Source: Alphaproteobacteria bacterium | GTDB taxonomy: Bacteria; Pseudomonadota; Alphaproteobacteria; Sphingomonadales; Emcibacteraceae | Reading direction: 5' to 3' | Assembly (NCBI GenBank): GCA_030428615.1 | Contig: JAUIDN010000013.1 | Coordinates: forward strand, 1-64,000 | DNA: 64,000 bases | Part shown: positions 8,497 to 18,096 of the stretch, piece after piece | Layout of the letters: each line of letters begins with the position of its first letter | Numbering within the stretch: position 1 is the first letter of the stretch | The notes under the pieces: generated by a model | Database searches by the model: none | The model's input: the letters and a program-made list of their open reading frames with translations, nothing else | Told to the model about the DNA's origin: nothing | Program-made: the position numbers and the translations under genes

Positions 8497-9312
8497 ATGA
8501 TACCAATAAAATTAGCCCACTTATCATCATTTTTTATTCTGTTGGTGTTGCTTTTATCTGGTGGTCTGGCGGTTAATGCCGAGACATCGACACTGGATAA
8601 AATCCTGCAAGACAAGGTTATTCGTGTCGGCACCACCGGGGATTATATTCCATTTTCCTATTTTAGCGTCAACGAGCCTGTAAAATATGTGGGTATTGAT
8701 ATTGAACTGGCAAAAGATCTGGCTGGAACGCTTGGTGTAACGCTGGAAATTGTACCAACGTCATGGCCGACACTGATGGATGACTTAATGGCCGATAAGT
8801 TCGATATTGGTATGAGCGGTATTTCCATAAATCTTGAACGTCAAAAAGTCGCAATGTTTAGCGATCCCCTGTTATCGGGTGGGAAGGTAGCAATTACGAG
8901 AGACGAAAATATCTCTAAATTTATGACACTCGATCAGATTAACAGTCCGGGTGTCAGGGTGATATTTAATCCTGGCGGCACCAATGAACAGTTTGCACGC
9001 AGCAATTTTCCAAATGCGCAGCTTATTTTAAATGAAGATAATATCACTATTTTTGAAAAAATCGTAAATGGCGAAGCAGATGTGATGGTGACGGATGCGA
9101 TTGAAACTATTATTCAGCAGGAAGTCCACCCTGAACTTCAAGCCGTAAATCCAGACAAGCCATTTAATTATACCGAAAAGGGCTATTTATTCAAACGTGA
9201 TCCCGTCTTCAAGTCTTATATCGATCAATGGCTCAATTTAAGGTTAAACGACGGGACGTATCAATCTATCTACGACAATCAAATTAATCAGTATGTTGAT
9301 TTGAATAAATGA
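8497..9312 (+). CDS. pheC: periplasmic cyclohexadienyl dehydratase-like protein (PheC)
   Basis: 271 aa with a signal peptide (about residues 1-28) and a family-3 solute-binding fold. The sequence closely follows Pseudomonas PheC, a periplasmic prephenate/arogenate dehydratase: VGTTGDYIPFSY, the VPTSWPTLMDDL stretch, FDIGMSGISINLERQ, NPGGTNEQFAR, and DAIETIIQQ. These match PheC better than amino-acid ABC binding proteins, and no permease or ATPase gene lies nearby. It would convert prephenate to phenylpyruvate (or arogenate to phenylalanine) outside the cytosol. The ribosome site is weak. Its last 25 bases overlap the 3' end of pgk on the other strand. Confidence 0.8.
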   Translation: MIPIKLAHLSSFFILLVLLLSGGLAVNAETSTLDKILQDKVIRVGTTGDYIPFSYFSVNEPVKYVGIDIELAKDLAGTLGVTLEIVPTSWPTLMDDLMADKFDIGMSGISINLERQKVAMFSDPLLSGGKVAITRDENISKFMTLDQINSPGVRVIFNPGGTNEQFARSNFPNAQLILNEDNITIFEKIVNGEADVMVTDAIETIIQQEVHPELQAVNPDKPFNYTEKGYLFKRDPVFKSYIDQWLNLRLNDGTYQSIYDNQINQYVDLNK

Positions 9313-10523
9313 TCTGCTAGCAACACTTCAACACCGGGTAATCGTTTGCCTTCCATCCATTCAAGGAAGGCACCGCCAGCCGTTGAAATATGTGAAAATT
9401 GTGCGGCAACCCCAGCATGATTAAGCGCGGCGACCGTATCACCGCCCCCGGCAACGGAGACAAGTGTTCCTTTTTCGGTTAATTCGCCGGCTTTTTTTGC
9501 GACTGTCACGGTTGCTGCGTCGAAAGGTTCAATTTCAAATGCGCCCATCGGGCCATTCCAGATCAATGTTTTGCAGTTTTCAAGTTCCGCTGAAACATTG
9601 GCTGCAGATTCAGGTCCCACATCAAGGATCATTTCATCTTCTGCCACGTCATTAACACTGATGGTTCTGTTTTCGGCATTTGCAGCAAACTCTTTTGCAA
9701 CAACAACATCTGTTGGCAGGTGAATGACACAGTCATTGGCAGCGGCGTTGTTCATGATTTTTTTTGCCGTTTCTGCCAGATCATGTTCGCATAATGAAGC
9801 GCCGACATCGACCCCCTGCGCGGCAAGGAACGTATTGGCCATTCCGCCACCGATAATCAGATGGTCAACTTTTTCGACCAGATGTGTGAGCACGTCAAGT
9901 TTTGTGGATACCTTTGCACCACCAACGAGTGCAGCTAATGGATGCGCCGGATTGCCGAGTGCACTTTCAAGCGCTACAAGCTCTTTCTCAAGAGCAAGCC
10001 CTGCAGCGCTTGGCAGTATTTCTGCGACACCGACAGTTGATGCATGAGCGCGGTGGCAGCAGGAAAAGGCGTCATTTACAAAAAAATCCGCATTTCTTGC
10101 CAGTGCAGCGGAAAATTCGGGATCGTTTCTGGTTTCTTCTTTGTAAAACCGAACATTTTCAAGTAAAAGAACGGCACCATCTTCAAGCGCGTCTATAACT
10201 TCAACAACTTCGTCACCAATGCAGTCGTCGATATATGAAACCGGAAGCTTGGTTGCGTTCGCAAGCGGCTGACCAAGCGGCTCAAGTGATAGGGACATAT
10301 CCCTTTGACCCTGGGGTCGACCAAAATGTGAAAGCACGATCACGCGCGCCCCTTTTTCGGATAACGCCTTGATCGTCGGTGCGACTGAAAGAATGCGGGT
10401 GTCGTCAGTGACTACTCTTTCACCGTCTTCGTTTACCTTCATGGGCACGTTCAGGTCCGCGCGCAGCAGGACCCGTTTTCCGGCAAGCGCGCCCAGGTTT
10501 TTTATATTTTTAAATTTGGTCAT
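9288..10523 (-). CDS. pgk: phosphoglycerate kinase
   Basis: A cytosolic glycolytic enzyme making ATP and 3-phosphoglycerate from 1,3-bisphosphoglycerate and ADP. Its 411 aa are close to the family norm. Signatures present are RADLNVPM, SHFGRPQG, the NDAFSCCHRAHAS substrate loop, GGAKVSTK, IGGGMANTF, WNGPMGAFE and the nucleotide-binding AGGGDTVAA. It is the last gene of tkt-gap-pgk, 5 bases after gap. The stop lies inside the 3' end of pheC, and no terminator is visible between the two convergent genes. Confidence 0.97.
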   Translation of the reverse strand: MTKFKNIKNLGALAGKRVLLRADLNVPMKVNEDGERVVTDDTRILSVAPTIKALSEKGARVIVLSHFGRPQGQRDMSLSLEPLGQPLANATKLPVSYIDDCIGDEVVEVIDALEDGAVLLLENVRFYKEETRNDPEFSAALARNADFFVNDAFSCCHRAHASTVGVAEILPSAAGLALEKELVALESALGNPAHPLAALVGGAKVSTKLDVLTHLVEKVDHLIIGGGMANTFLAAQGVDVGASLCEHDLAETAKKIMNNAAANDCVIHLPTDVVVAKEFAANAENRTISVNDVAEDEMILDVGPESAANVSAELENCKTLIWNGPMGAFEIEPFDAATVTVAKKAGELTEKGTLVSVAGGGDTVAALNHAGVAAQFSHISTAGGAFLEWMEGKRLPGVEVLLADHLFKSTY

Positions 10524-10528
10524 TACCT

Positions 10529-11536
10529 TTAACCAAGATTATGTAATACTTTTGCAGTATCAGACATACGGTTGGCAAAACCCCATTCGTTATCATACCA
10601 AGTGAGAATGCGAACCAGGTTGCCGTCCATGACTGCGGTTTGCGACGCATCAAAACTTGAACTATGTGCATCATGGTTCAGATCTACTGAGACGACAGGC
10701 TCGTCGATATAGGCAAGTACACCTTTAAGGCGTCCATGTGCGGCTTCCTTGATAGCGGCGTTAATTTCGTCAACCGTTGTATCGCGTTTTGCAATGAATG
10801 TCAGATCAACCAATGAGACGTTCGGGGTTGGCACGCGGATAGATGTGCCATCAAGTTTGCCGGCAAGCTCCGGCAATACCAGACCGACGGCGCGGGCGGC
10901 GCCCGTTGATGTCGGTATCATGCTAAGAGCGCATGCCCGGGCACGACGCGGATCTTTATGGAGAGTATCAAGTATACGTTGGTCGCCGGTATATGCGTGG
11001 ACCGTTGTCATAACACCTTTTTCAATACCGACAGTTTCATTAAGTACCTGCGCTACCGGGGCGAGACAGTTTGTTGTACATGAAGCATTGGAGATGATTG
11101 TATCGCTTGCTTCTAATGATTGATGGTTTACGCCATATACGACCGTTTTGCTAACTCCTGAAGCCGGTGCTGAAATCAGGACTTTCTTTGCACCCGCTTC
11201 AATATGTGCGGATGCTTTGTCTTTATCAGCAAAAATACCGGTACATTCGTAGACAACGTCAACGTCAAGATCCCCCCACGGAAGATCAGCGGGGTTTCTT
11301 TCCGCTGACACGGCTATTCTGTCGGTGCCAATGACGATATCATTGCCATCAACACTAACATCGAATGGAAAAGGTCCGTGGACACTATCACGCTTCAAGA
11401 GATAAGCGTTCATTTCCACGTCACCAAGATCATTAATACCGACGACTTTAATATCGTCACGACCAGATTCGTAAATTCCGCGAAGAGCGAGCCGGCCAAT
11501 ACGACCAAATCCATTAATTGCGACACGAATTGCCAT
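10529..11536 (-). CDS. gap: glyceraldehyde-3-phosphate dehydrogenase, type I
   Basis: A 335-aa phosphorylating GAPDH. The N-terminal Rossmann motif INGFGRIGR and the acidic residue in GINDLGD fit NAD preference. The catalytic cysteine is in SNASCTTNC, and the C-terminal [12 protein letters not shown] motif is present. It is the middle gene of the tkt-gap-pgk operon, 21 bases after tkt and 5 before pgk. It supplies 1,3-bisphosphoglycerate to the downstream kinase. Confidence 0.97.
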   Translation of the reverse strand: MAIRVAINGFGRIGRLALRGIYESGRDDIKVVGINDLGDVEMNAYLLKRDSVHGPFPFDVSVDGNDIVIGTDRIAVSAERNPADLPWGDLDVDVVYECTGIFADKDKASAHIEAGAKKVLISAPASGVSKTVVYGVNHQSLEASDTIISNASCTTNCLAPVAQVLNETVGIEKGVMTTVHAYTGDQRILDTLHKDPRRARACALSMIPTSTGAARAVGLVLPELAGKLDGTSIRVPTPNVSLVDLTFIAKRDTTVDEINAAIKEAAHGRLKGVLAYIDEPVVSVDLNHDAHSSSFDASQTAVMDGNLVRILTWYDNEWGFANRMSDTAKVLHNLG

Positions 11537-11557
11537 GATTATTTTCTCCTGTTTAAA

Positions 11558-13531
11558 TTATAATTTTTCTTTAATTGCTGCGACCAGTTTTTCTTTCGTC
11601 ACACCAAAATATTCGTATAGGTCTTTTGCCGGTGCAGAAGCACCAAATTGGTCGATGCCTATTTTAATACCGTTACGGCCAACATATTTTTCCCAGCCGT
11701 ATGTTGACCCTGCTTCAATTGATGCATAAACTTTAGGTTCGCCAAGAACGTTATTCTTATATTCAATTTCCTGGACATCAAATTTTTCACAGCAAGGCAT
11801 GGAAACGATCCTTGTCGGCACACCTTCATTTTCGAGTGTTTTCTGTGCTTCAATCGCGATCTCAACTTCAGAACCAGTGGCGATGATCACGACGGATGCT
11901 TCAGCGTTTGCTTCGCTGATCACGTAGCCGCCTTTGGCGCATAGGTTTTCGTCCGTATGTGCAAGTCTCGCCTGTTTCAATCCCTGACGGGTCAGAACAA
12001 GGATCGAAGGTGTTTCTTTATCCTCAAGCGCTGAGAGCCAGCACTCTGCCGTCTCAATGGCATCACAGGGGCGAAATACGTTAACGTTTGGCATAGCACG
12101 AAGCGAGGCAAGGTGCTCTATAGGCTGATGGGTCGGGCCGTCTTCCCCAAGCCCGATACTATCATGGGACATCACGTATATAACGCGTTGTTTCATAAGG
12201 GCACTTAAGCGAATGGCGGGGCGACAATAATCGGTAAACACCATAAAAGTCCCGCCATAAGGCACAAATTCGCCGTGAAGTGCCAAGCCATTCATCGCGG
12301 CGGCCATGCCAAATTCGCGCACGCCATAATACATATAGCGACCCGAAAAATCATCCGGCGTAATTGGCATCAGCTCTTTTGTCAGCGTCATATTGGACCC
12401 TGTCAGGTCTGCGGAACCGCCAATGGTTTCCTGGCAGATCGGGTTTATCACTTCGAGCGCCATTTGTGACGCTATCCGCGTTGCCGGTCCGACCGGGTTT
12501 TCAGCAATATCTTTTTTATAGGCATTGATTGCCGGAATTAATTCTTGCGGCAGATCTTTGTTGATACGGCGATTGAAGTCCGATTTTACATCATTTTCAA
12601 GGGCGTTAAACATTTCCTTCCAAGCGGAAGAAACATTGGCGCCACGCGCACCTGCACTGCGCCATGCGGACAGAATGTCATCTGGAACGACAAAAGGGTC
12701 AGAGGACCAGCCAAGAAATTCGCGGGCTGCGGCGACTTCTTCTTCGCCAAGGGGCGCGCCGTGTGTAGCAGATGTGCCGCCCTTATTGGGGGCCCCGTAT
12801 CCGATTATTGTTCTACAAGCGATCAGTGAAGGCCGGTCATCATCTTTTGCTGCTTCAATCGCCGCAGATATCTCATCCATGTTATGCCCGTCAACGGCCT
12901 GCGTATGCCAGTTAGAGGCTTCAAACCGTTTTAGCTGGTCATCAGAAACCGTCATGTCGGTGGGCCCGTCAATACAAATGCTGTTGTCATCCCAGAGAAC
13001 AACAAGCTTACCCAGTTTTAAATGACCGGCTTGTGAAATGGCTTCCTGGGAAACCCCTTCCATCAGGCATCCATCTCCGGCAACTACGTAGGTATAATGG
13101 TCAATAATATTTCCCATTCTCGCCGCGCTTAATTTTTCAGCCAGCGCAAAACCAACAGACGTTGCCAATCCCTGGCCAAGAGGGCCAGTTGTCATTTCAA
13201 TCCCCGGCGCTTCACCATATTCCGGGTGGCCCGCACATGGTTTATGAAGCTGTCGGAAAGCTTTTATATCGTCTATGGTCGGTCTTTCGTATCCCGTCAG
13301 ATAAAGCAATGAATATAGAAGCATTGATCCGTGCCCTGCGGAAAGGATAAAACGGTCACGGTCCGGCCAGTCGGGCCACTTAGGGTCAAATTTTAAAAAT
13401 TTAGTGAAAAGTACGGTTGCCACATCGGCCATTCCCATCGGCATTCCCGGGTGTCCGGATTTTGCTGCCTGTACCGCATCCATGCTGAGCGCCCGGATTG
13501 CGTTTGCCATTTCCTTGTTTGACGCAGTCAT
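11558..13531 (-). CDS. tkt: transketolase
   Basis: A 657-aa thiamine-diphosphate enzyme moving two-carbon ketol units in the non-oxidative pentose phosphate pathway. The order is the N-terminal TPP domain (SGHPGMPMG; GDGCLMEGVSQEA with the metal-binding Asp and Asn), the pyrimidine-binding domain (DSIGLGEDGPTHQP), and the C-terminal transketolase domain. It is first in the tkt-gap-pgk operon. The start MTASNKEMANAIRALSMDA agrees with homologues. The divergent neighbour is the zauP-like gene 275 bases away. Confidence 0.97.
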   Translation of the reverse strand: MTASNKEMANAIRALSMDAVQAAKSGHPGMPMGMADVATVLFTKFLKFDPKWPDWPDRDRFILSAGHGSMLLYSLLYLTGYERPTIDDIKAFRQLHKPCAGHPEYGEAPGIEMTTGPLGQGLATSVGFALAEKLSAARMGNIIDHYTYVVAGDGCLMEGVSQEAISQAGHLKLGKLVVLWDDNSICIDGPTDMTVSDDQLKRFEASNWHTQAVDGHNMDEISAAIEAAKDDDRPSLIACRTIIGYGAPNKGGTSATHGAPLGEEEVAAAREFLGWSSDPFVVPDDILSAWRSAGARGANVSSAWKEMFNALENDVKSDFNRRINKDLPQELIPAINAYKKDIAENPVGPATRIASQMALEVINPICQETIGGSADLTGSNMTLTKELMPITPDDFSGRYMYYGVREFGMAAAMNGLALHGEFVPYGGTFMVFTDYCRPAIRLSALMKQRVIYVMSHDSIGLGEDGPTHQPIEHLASLRAMPNVNVFRPCDAIETAECWLSALEDKETPSILVLTRQGLKQARLAHTDENLCAKGGYVISEANAEASVVIIATGSEVEIAIEAQKTLENEGVPTRIVSMPCCEKFDVQEIEYKNNVLGEPKVYASIEAGSTYGWEKYVGRNGIKIGIDQFGASAPAKDLYEYFGVTKEKLVAAIKEKL

Positions 13532-13806
13532 TTATATAAACAAAGCCTTATAATTTTAATTAAAAACAGCCCCGAAAACCAACAGGGTTATAATCTAACA
13601 ATTTCTTCCTTTTAATTTCAAGCGCACAATGGACTTTCTGGGGGCCGCGGTCAATAATCTTATGCAAAAAAGTCTGATTTTTGGCCGAGTTTTTATTTTT
13701 TTTTGCCCTAAATTTATAATCTGTCCCTTTTTGGTGGATTTTTTTACCCAAATGTTGATAGGTTAGTTTTCTGTCGAAACCGAAGAATGCAAAGTAGGGA
13801 GTAAAA

Positions 13807-14133
13807 ATGGCTGACAAAGAGCAAAGATTAACCGCTGATAAAACAGTAATGGCGCTTGAGGAAGTTCTCACCAGATTAGAGCGGGCCATTTTATCCAAAC
13901 AGGCAAAATTCAAGTCAGGGTCAGGTGAACAGGCCGATTTTATCAATCAGCTTGAAAAAGAAAACCGTGCATTATCCCGTGAACTTGAAGTGGCGCGTGA
14001 CAATGTTGAAAAACTGGAAGAAAGACTTGAAAGATTGGAAAATGCCGGTGATTCGGCGGAGCAGGAAATCGGCATGATGGTTAAGCAGCTTGATAGTCTT
14101 ATCGCAGAACAGAATTCACAGGCGCAGGGGTAA
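13807..14133 (+). CDS. ZauP-like coiled-coil protein paired with ZapA
   Basis: A 108-aa, highly charged protein predicted to be one long coiled coil (heptads from about residue 40 to 95), with no membrane segment. In Caulobacter the gene just upstream of zapA encodes ZauP, a coiled-coil partner that joins ZapA in focusing the Z-ring. The position, size and helix content here match that pair. The sequence alone is too low in complexity to prove orthology. The gene has a good AGGGAG ribosome site, and zapA starts 3 bases after its stop. Confidence 0.7.
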   Translation: MADKEQRLTADKTVMALEEVLTRLERAILSKQAKFKSGSGEQADFINQLEKENRALSRELEVARDNVEKLEERLERLENAGDSAEQEIGMMVKQLDSLIAEQNSQAQG

Positions 14134-14136
14134 TTC

Positions 14137-14451
14137 ATGGGACAGGTATCAGTTACATTTAACAATCAGGAACATCACCTCGCCTGTCAGGATGGCGGCG
14201 AGGAACGTTTAAAAATGCTTGCGGAATATGTTGACGAACGCGCGCAATCTTTGGTGGGTCGTATGGGTCCGGTTGGTGACATTAGATTGCTTCTGATGAC
14301 GGCGATTATGATAGCCGATGAACTTCATGACTTGAACGATGGCGAACTGCCGACGAACGCGGAAGCAGAAGCGGAAGTGAAACGTATGGATGTTGCGATG
14401 GGTAAAGCGGTTCTTAGGATTGAGGAATTGGCACGCAGCCTTGAAGCTTAA
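14137..14451 (+). CDS. zapA: cell division protein ZapA
   Basis: A 104-aa cytosolic FtsZ-ring-associated protein. The N-terminal strand region (VSVTFNNQEHHLACQDGGEERL) and the pattern LAEYVDERAQSLV followed by a long C-terminal coiled coil are typical of ZapA. It is coupled to the zauP-like gene. In most proteobacteria zapA lies just before ssrS (6S RNA) and fau, and both follow here after one inserted minus-strand gene. It overlaps the end of that gene by 4 bases. Confidence 0.88.
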   Translation: MGQVSVTFNNQEHHLACQDGGEERLKMLAEYVDERAQSLVGRMGPVGDIRLLLMTAIMIADELHDLNDGELPTNAEAEAEVKRMDVAMGKAVLRIEELARSLEA

Positions 14452-15572
14452 TTGATTCCCCAAAGGTCTGCATATTTTTTATACATATCCCTGCGATTAT
14501 AATATTTTCGGACATGGTGTAAATTTTCCCGGCCTATATGGTCGCGTAGCGACTTGTTGCCAATCAGTTCTTTTATAACATTGGCAAAAGCGTCATCGTC
14601 GCCAACAGGCGCGATGAACGGCTTGTTTTCTTCAGATACCATATGTTTGACGTCGCCAACATCGACCCCGGCAATGGGCAGCCCGACCGCCATGGCCTCG
14701 TTAACAGCATTTGGCATTTGTTCCGTATCCGATGAAATGGCGAATATATCTAGAATGCCGATAGCTTTTGCGGGTTCGGAAATATGGCCGGAGAAAAATA
14801 CCTTATCGGAGTTTTTCAATTGATCCGCCAATGCTTCGAGTTTCTTTTTTTCAACGCCTTCCCCCATGATTAGAAGGCGTGTTTTTAATTCGGGCACATT
14901 TTTTAAAACATGCGAAAATGAGGTTATTAATCGCGAAATATTTTTTTCGGGACGAAGTGGGGCAATTGTTCCCACGATAATTTCATCTTTTCCTTTTTCA
15001 AATCCGGTAATTTTACAATTGTCGCCATCAGGTGTGAATTTTTCAAGGTCCACGCCATTTGGAATATATTTGATTTTACGCTCCGGCACTTTCCATTTGT
15101 CTTTTGCAATTTCGATGAGCGTATTGGACGGCACGGACAACGCATCAATATTTCTTATGGCAAAGCGCCTGAAAAGATCGCGTCTGGCAATCGTGCCGTT
15201 TGCTTCGTCGGGGCCAAAACCGCTTTCCACATGTATGTGGCGCATCAGTGGGCCAAAGCTGTTTGCGAGGGCCCATTCCACGGAACCCCAATTGTAAGTA
15301 ATCAGAAGATCGGCGCCCGATTTTTTAAGATAATGGCGGTATCTTTTTAGTCGACTGAGAAGTGACCCACGCACATCATGATGTGATTTGTCAACGGCGA
15401 CATCCAATCCGTCTTCAATCAAGTCTTCGCTGCCATAGTCGCAATTTGTAGAAATAATTGTGTGGCGTGCGCGTCGGCCGAAATGATTGATCGCATGGCA
15501 AATTTTTATCGGTACGCCGCCACGACCAAAGGAGGGGAAGACATGGATTATGTGGGGTCGATTGTTTTTCAT
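14448..15572 (-). CDS. glycosyltransferase, GT4/family 1 type
   Basis: A GT-B-fold glycosyltransferase of 374 aa from the ATG at 15572. The N-terminal domain has the glycine-rich acceptor loop PSFGRGGVPIKICHAI. The C-terminal Glycos_transf_1 domain has IVGTIAPLRPEKNISRLI, the donor-site EQMPNAVNEAMAVGLPI (EX7E) and PVGDDDAFA. A GTG at 15608 would add 12 residues before the conserved start and has no ribosome site. The sugar and acceptor are unknown; LPS or exopolysaccharide is possible. It stands alone on the minus strand inside the usually uninterrupted zapA-ssrS-fau region, which suggests a later insertion. Confidence 0.85.
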   Translation of the reverse strand: MKNNRPHIIHVFPSFGRGGVPIKICHAINHFGRRARHTIISTNCDYGSEDLIEDGLDVAVDKSHHDVRGSLLSRLKRYRHYLKKSGADLLITYNWGSVEWALANSFGPLMRHIHVESGFGPDEANGTIARRDLFRRFAIRNIDALSVPSNTLIEIAKDKWKVPERKIKYIPNGVDLEKFTPDGDNCKITGFEKGKDEIIVGTIAPLRPEKNISRLITSFSHVLKNVPELKTRLLIMGEGVEKKKLEALADQLKNSDKVFFSGHISEPAKAIGILDIFAISSDTEQMPNAVNEAMAVGLPIAGVDVGDVKHMVSEENKPFIAPVGDDDAFANVIKELIGNKSLRDHIGRENLHHVRKYYNRRDMYKKYADLWGIN

Positions 15573-15652
15573 GCTGCTGACTTTAATCAGGGCTCTCTTA
15601 AAAATCACTTAAATTTTTAAGCGAATGAGTAAGATTATATAAACTTGGCGTT

Positions 15653-15829
15653 GCCGTCTGGGCAAAGAAGTCTTACATATGAGGTGCGGGTACTGTTTCG
15701 TTGGTGTCTTACTTTATCCCCGGGGCGTTAATTCTCCAACGGGAGCTGCCTCTGATAGGATCGTGGTCTTATTATCGCGGTGCCCACCTATACGTATTAG
15801 GTTCTGGAGGATAAAAAAACAGATACGGC
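15653..15829 (+). ncRNA. ssrS: 6S RNA (ssrS)
   Basis: A 177-base segment folds into one long imperfect rod. GCCGTCTG (15653-15660) pairs with CAGATACGGC (15820-15829) with a small bulge, and GAGGTGCGGGTAC pairs with GTGCCCACCT on the other side, enclosing a large internal loop. This is the expected 6S RNA shape; 6S RNA binds RNA polymerase holoenzyme and mimics an open promoter. Position is the strongest support: it sits directly before fau and near zapA, the conserved proteobacterial zapA-ssrS-fau order. Exact ends are estimated from the terminal stem. Confidence 0.75.
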
Positions 15830-15868
15830 GAAATGGTCCCGCACTTTGTTAAATCATAAAGAATAGTA

Positions 15869-16432
15869 ATGTCAGATAAAAAAAACTTTCGCAAGATAGC
15901 CCTGGAGCGAAGAAAAGAGACGCATGCCCGCAATGACGGTATGGCCGCGCGGCTTGTGGCGTCGCAGATTATCATGTTACCGGAACTTGATACGCTCAAG
16001 AATGTTTCCGGTTATTTTACGATCAAAGATGAATTGGATTGCCTCGTGACTTTAAAAGCACTCCATGCCGCGCGATTTAACCTGTCTTTGCCGAAAATAA
16101 AGGGCTCTGAAAAACCGCTGGAGTTTCGAAAGTGGGATATGAGGGCGCCATTGACTGATGGGCCTTTTGGAACAAAAGAACCATCGGGCGCGGTAGTGCG
16201 GCCCGAAATAATACTTGTGCCGCTTCTTGCCTTTGATGAAACAGGCGCCCGGCTTGGCTATGGCGGTGGCTATTATGACCGGACATTGAGCGCGTTGCGA
16301 CAGGAAGGCTCGGATATTGTTGCCGTCGGAATGGCCTATGAAAATCAAAAACTTGATGAGGTCCCCACCGAAAGCTATGATCAACCGCTGGACATGGTGG
16401 TAACCGAAACAACAACATACAGGTTTGAATAA
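15869..16432 (+). CDS. fau: 5-formyltetrahydrofolate cyclo-ligase
   Basis: A 187-aa enzyme that converts 5-formyltetrahydrofolate to 5,10-methenyltetrahydrofolate with ATP. Motifs include the N-terminal ERRKETHARND, the substrate region GPFGTKEPSG, and the signature LAFDETGARLGYGGGYYDRTL. It begins 40 bases after the 6S RNA, as in many proteobacteria, and may be read from the same transcript. ymdB starts immediately after its stop with a GTG. Confidence 0.93.
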   Translation: MSDKKNFRKIALERRKETHARNDGMAARLVASQIIMLPELDTLKNVSGYFTIKDELDCLVTLKALHAARFNLSLPKIKGSEKPLEFRKWDMRAPLTDGPFGTKEPSGAVVRPEIILVPLLAFDETGARLGYGGGYYDRTLSALRQEGSDIVAVGMAYENQKLDEVPTESYDQPLDMVVTETTTYRFE

Positions 16433-17251
16433 GTGAAAATTGTATATCTTGGTGACTTGGTTGGAAGAGCCGGCCGAAAAATCGTTGCAGAAAAACTTCC
16501 TGAAATTCAACAGCGGTTAAAACCCGATGCGATCATCGTGAACGGGGAAAACGCTGCTGCGGGCTTCGGTATTACGGAAAAAATAGCCAAGGAACTGTTT
16601 GAGCAGGGCGTTGATGTCATCTCAACCGGCAATCATGTTTGGGATCAGAAAGATACCAAAAGATATATCAACACCGAGCCGCGGATGATCCGTCCGATCA
16701 ATTACCCGGAAGGGACGCCGGGTAAAGGATCTGTGATCGCAGAGGACAGGCGCGGGCGCAAAATACTTGTCATCAATGTCATGGGTAGAGTGTTTATGGA
16801 CCCGCTTGATGATCCCTTTAAAGCAGTTGACGAAGAACTTAAAAAACATCGTCTTGGATCGACGGTCAGTTTTATTCTTGTTGATATTCATGCGGAAGCG
16901 ACATCGGAAAAAATGGCCATGGGGCAGTATCTGGATGGGCGTGCCTCATTTGTCGTGGGGACGCACAGTCATATTCCAACGGCGGATGCCCAGATTTTTA
17001 ATGGCGGAACAGCATACCAGACAGACGCTGGAATGTGTGGTGATTATAATAGTATCATCGGCATGGATAAAACGGAACCCATCAACCGGTTTACGAAAAA
17101 GTTGCGCGGTGAGCGCTATTCACCAGCGCTTGGTGAGGGAACCGTTTGCGGCGTTTATGTGGAAAGTGACGATAAAACCGGTCTTGCTAAACGGATTGAA
17201 CCTATAAGAATGGGCGCCAGGCTTATTGAAACATTTCCTGATATGGCTTAA
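16433..17251 (+). CDS. YmdB-type metallophosphoesterase (TIGR00282)
   Basis: A 272-aa cytosolic dinuclear-metal phosphoesterase. The metal ligands are spread as in the family: GDLVGRAGR, VNGENAAAG, STGNHVWDQKD, the DIHAEATSEK region and THSHIPTADA. Bacillus YmdB hydrolyses 2',3'-cyclic nucleotides; the role in alphaproteobacteria is unclear. It starts with GTG directly after the fau stop, so it is translationally coupled. The length and motifs are complete. Confidence 0.9.
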   Translation: MKIVYLGDLVGRAGRKIVAEKLPEIQQRLKPDAIIVNGENAAAGFGITEKIAKELFEQGVDVISTGNHVWDQKDTKRYINTEPRMIRPINYPEGTPGKGSVIAEDRRGRKILVINVMGRVFMDPLDDPFKAVDEELKKHRLGSTVSFILVDIHAEATSEKMAMGQYLDGRASFVVGTHSHIPTADAQIFNGGTAYQTDAGMCGDYNSIIGMDKTEPINRFTKKLRGERYSPALGEGTVCGVYVESDDKTGLAKRIEPIRMGARLIETFPDMA

Positions 17252-17346
17252 AAGCTATTCACAAATGTGCCCTTGTGCTTTATCAATGGGTTTCGAATAA
17301 AATTAAGACAAATTAGGCTTTTATTTAAGCCAAAAGAGAGAAGAAA

Positions 17347-18096
17347 ATGGCGGGTCATTCCAAGTTCAAGAATATTATGCATCGTAAGGGAGCACAGGAT
17401 AAAAAACGTTCCTCACTTTTTAGTAAATTATCAAAAGAAATCACCGTAGCCGCAAAAATGGGCGGCCCGGACATAGATGCAAACCCGCGTCTTCGACTGG
17501 CGGTTCAAAACGCACGGTCCAACAGTATGCCCAAAGATAATATTCAACGGGCCATTAATAAATCACAGGGCGGTGACAGTGATAATTATGATGAAATTCG
17601 TTATGAAGGATTTGGCCCCGGTGGTACGGCGATTATTGTAGAAAGTTTGACAGACAACAGAAATCGCGCGGCGACCGACATCCGCACCGCATTTGCAAAG
17701 AATGGCGGTAATATGGGCGAAAGCGGTAGTGTTGCTTATCAGTTTGAACGTGTCGGTGAGATTATCTTTGAAGACAGCGATATTTCTGCCGATGATATGT
17801 TTGTTCAGGCATTGGAGGCGGGTGCAGAAAATGTGGAAACAGATGATAATGTCCATGAAATCACCTGTGCAATGGAAGACCTGAACGCGGTCTCAACGGC
17901 ACTTGAAGAAGCAATTGGAGAAGAACCAAAATCAGCGAAACTGGTTTGGAAAGCACAGAATACAATTGAACTTGATCTTGATGGTGCCACCAAGCTGATG
18001 AAAATGATTGATGCCCTGGAAGACCTGGATGATGTTCAGGATGTATACGGAAATTACGATATTCCCGATGAAGTAATGGAGAAGCTTGACGCGTGA
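17347..18096 (+). CDS. yebC: YebC/PmpR/TACO1 family protein
   Basis: A 249-aa protein with the conserved N-terminus [20 protein letters not shown], then [15 protein letters not shown] and the [12 protein letters not shown] strand. The family has been described as DNA-binding regulators and as ribosome-associated factors helping translation of difficult motifs; sequence cannot decide between these here. It is followed directly by ruvC, with a 4-base overlap, in the common yebC-ruvCAB order. Confidence 0.95.
   Translation: MAGHSKFKNIMHRKGAQDKKRSSLFSKLSKEITVAAKMGGPDIDANPRLRLAVQNARSNSMPKDNIQRAINKSQGGDSDNYDEIRYEGFGPGGTAIIVESLTDNRNRAATDIRTAFAKNGGNMGESGSVAYQFERVGEIIFEDSDISADDMFVQALEAGAENVETDDNVHEITCAMEDLNAVSTALEEAIGEEPKSAKLVWKAQNTIELDLDGATKLMKMIDALEDLDDVQDVYGNYDIPDEVMEKLDA

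Noticed and set aside
8497-9312. Amino-acid ABC transporter binding protein
   Set aside because: The fold is shared, but the motif set follows PheC more closely and no permease or ATPase gene is adjacent.
13560-13946. A minus-strand frame covering the tkt-zauP gap
   Set aside because: It runs across the probable promoters and into the zauP-like gene; the product is basic and without recognisable structure.
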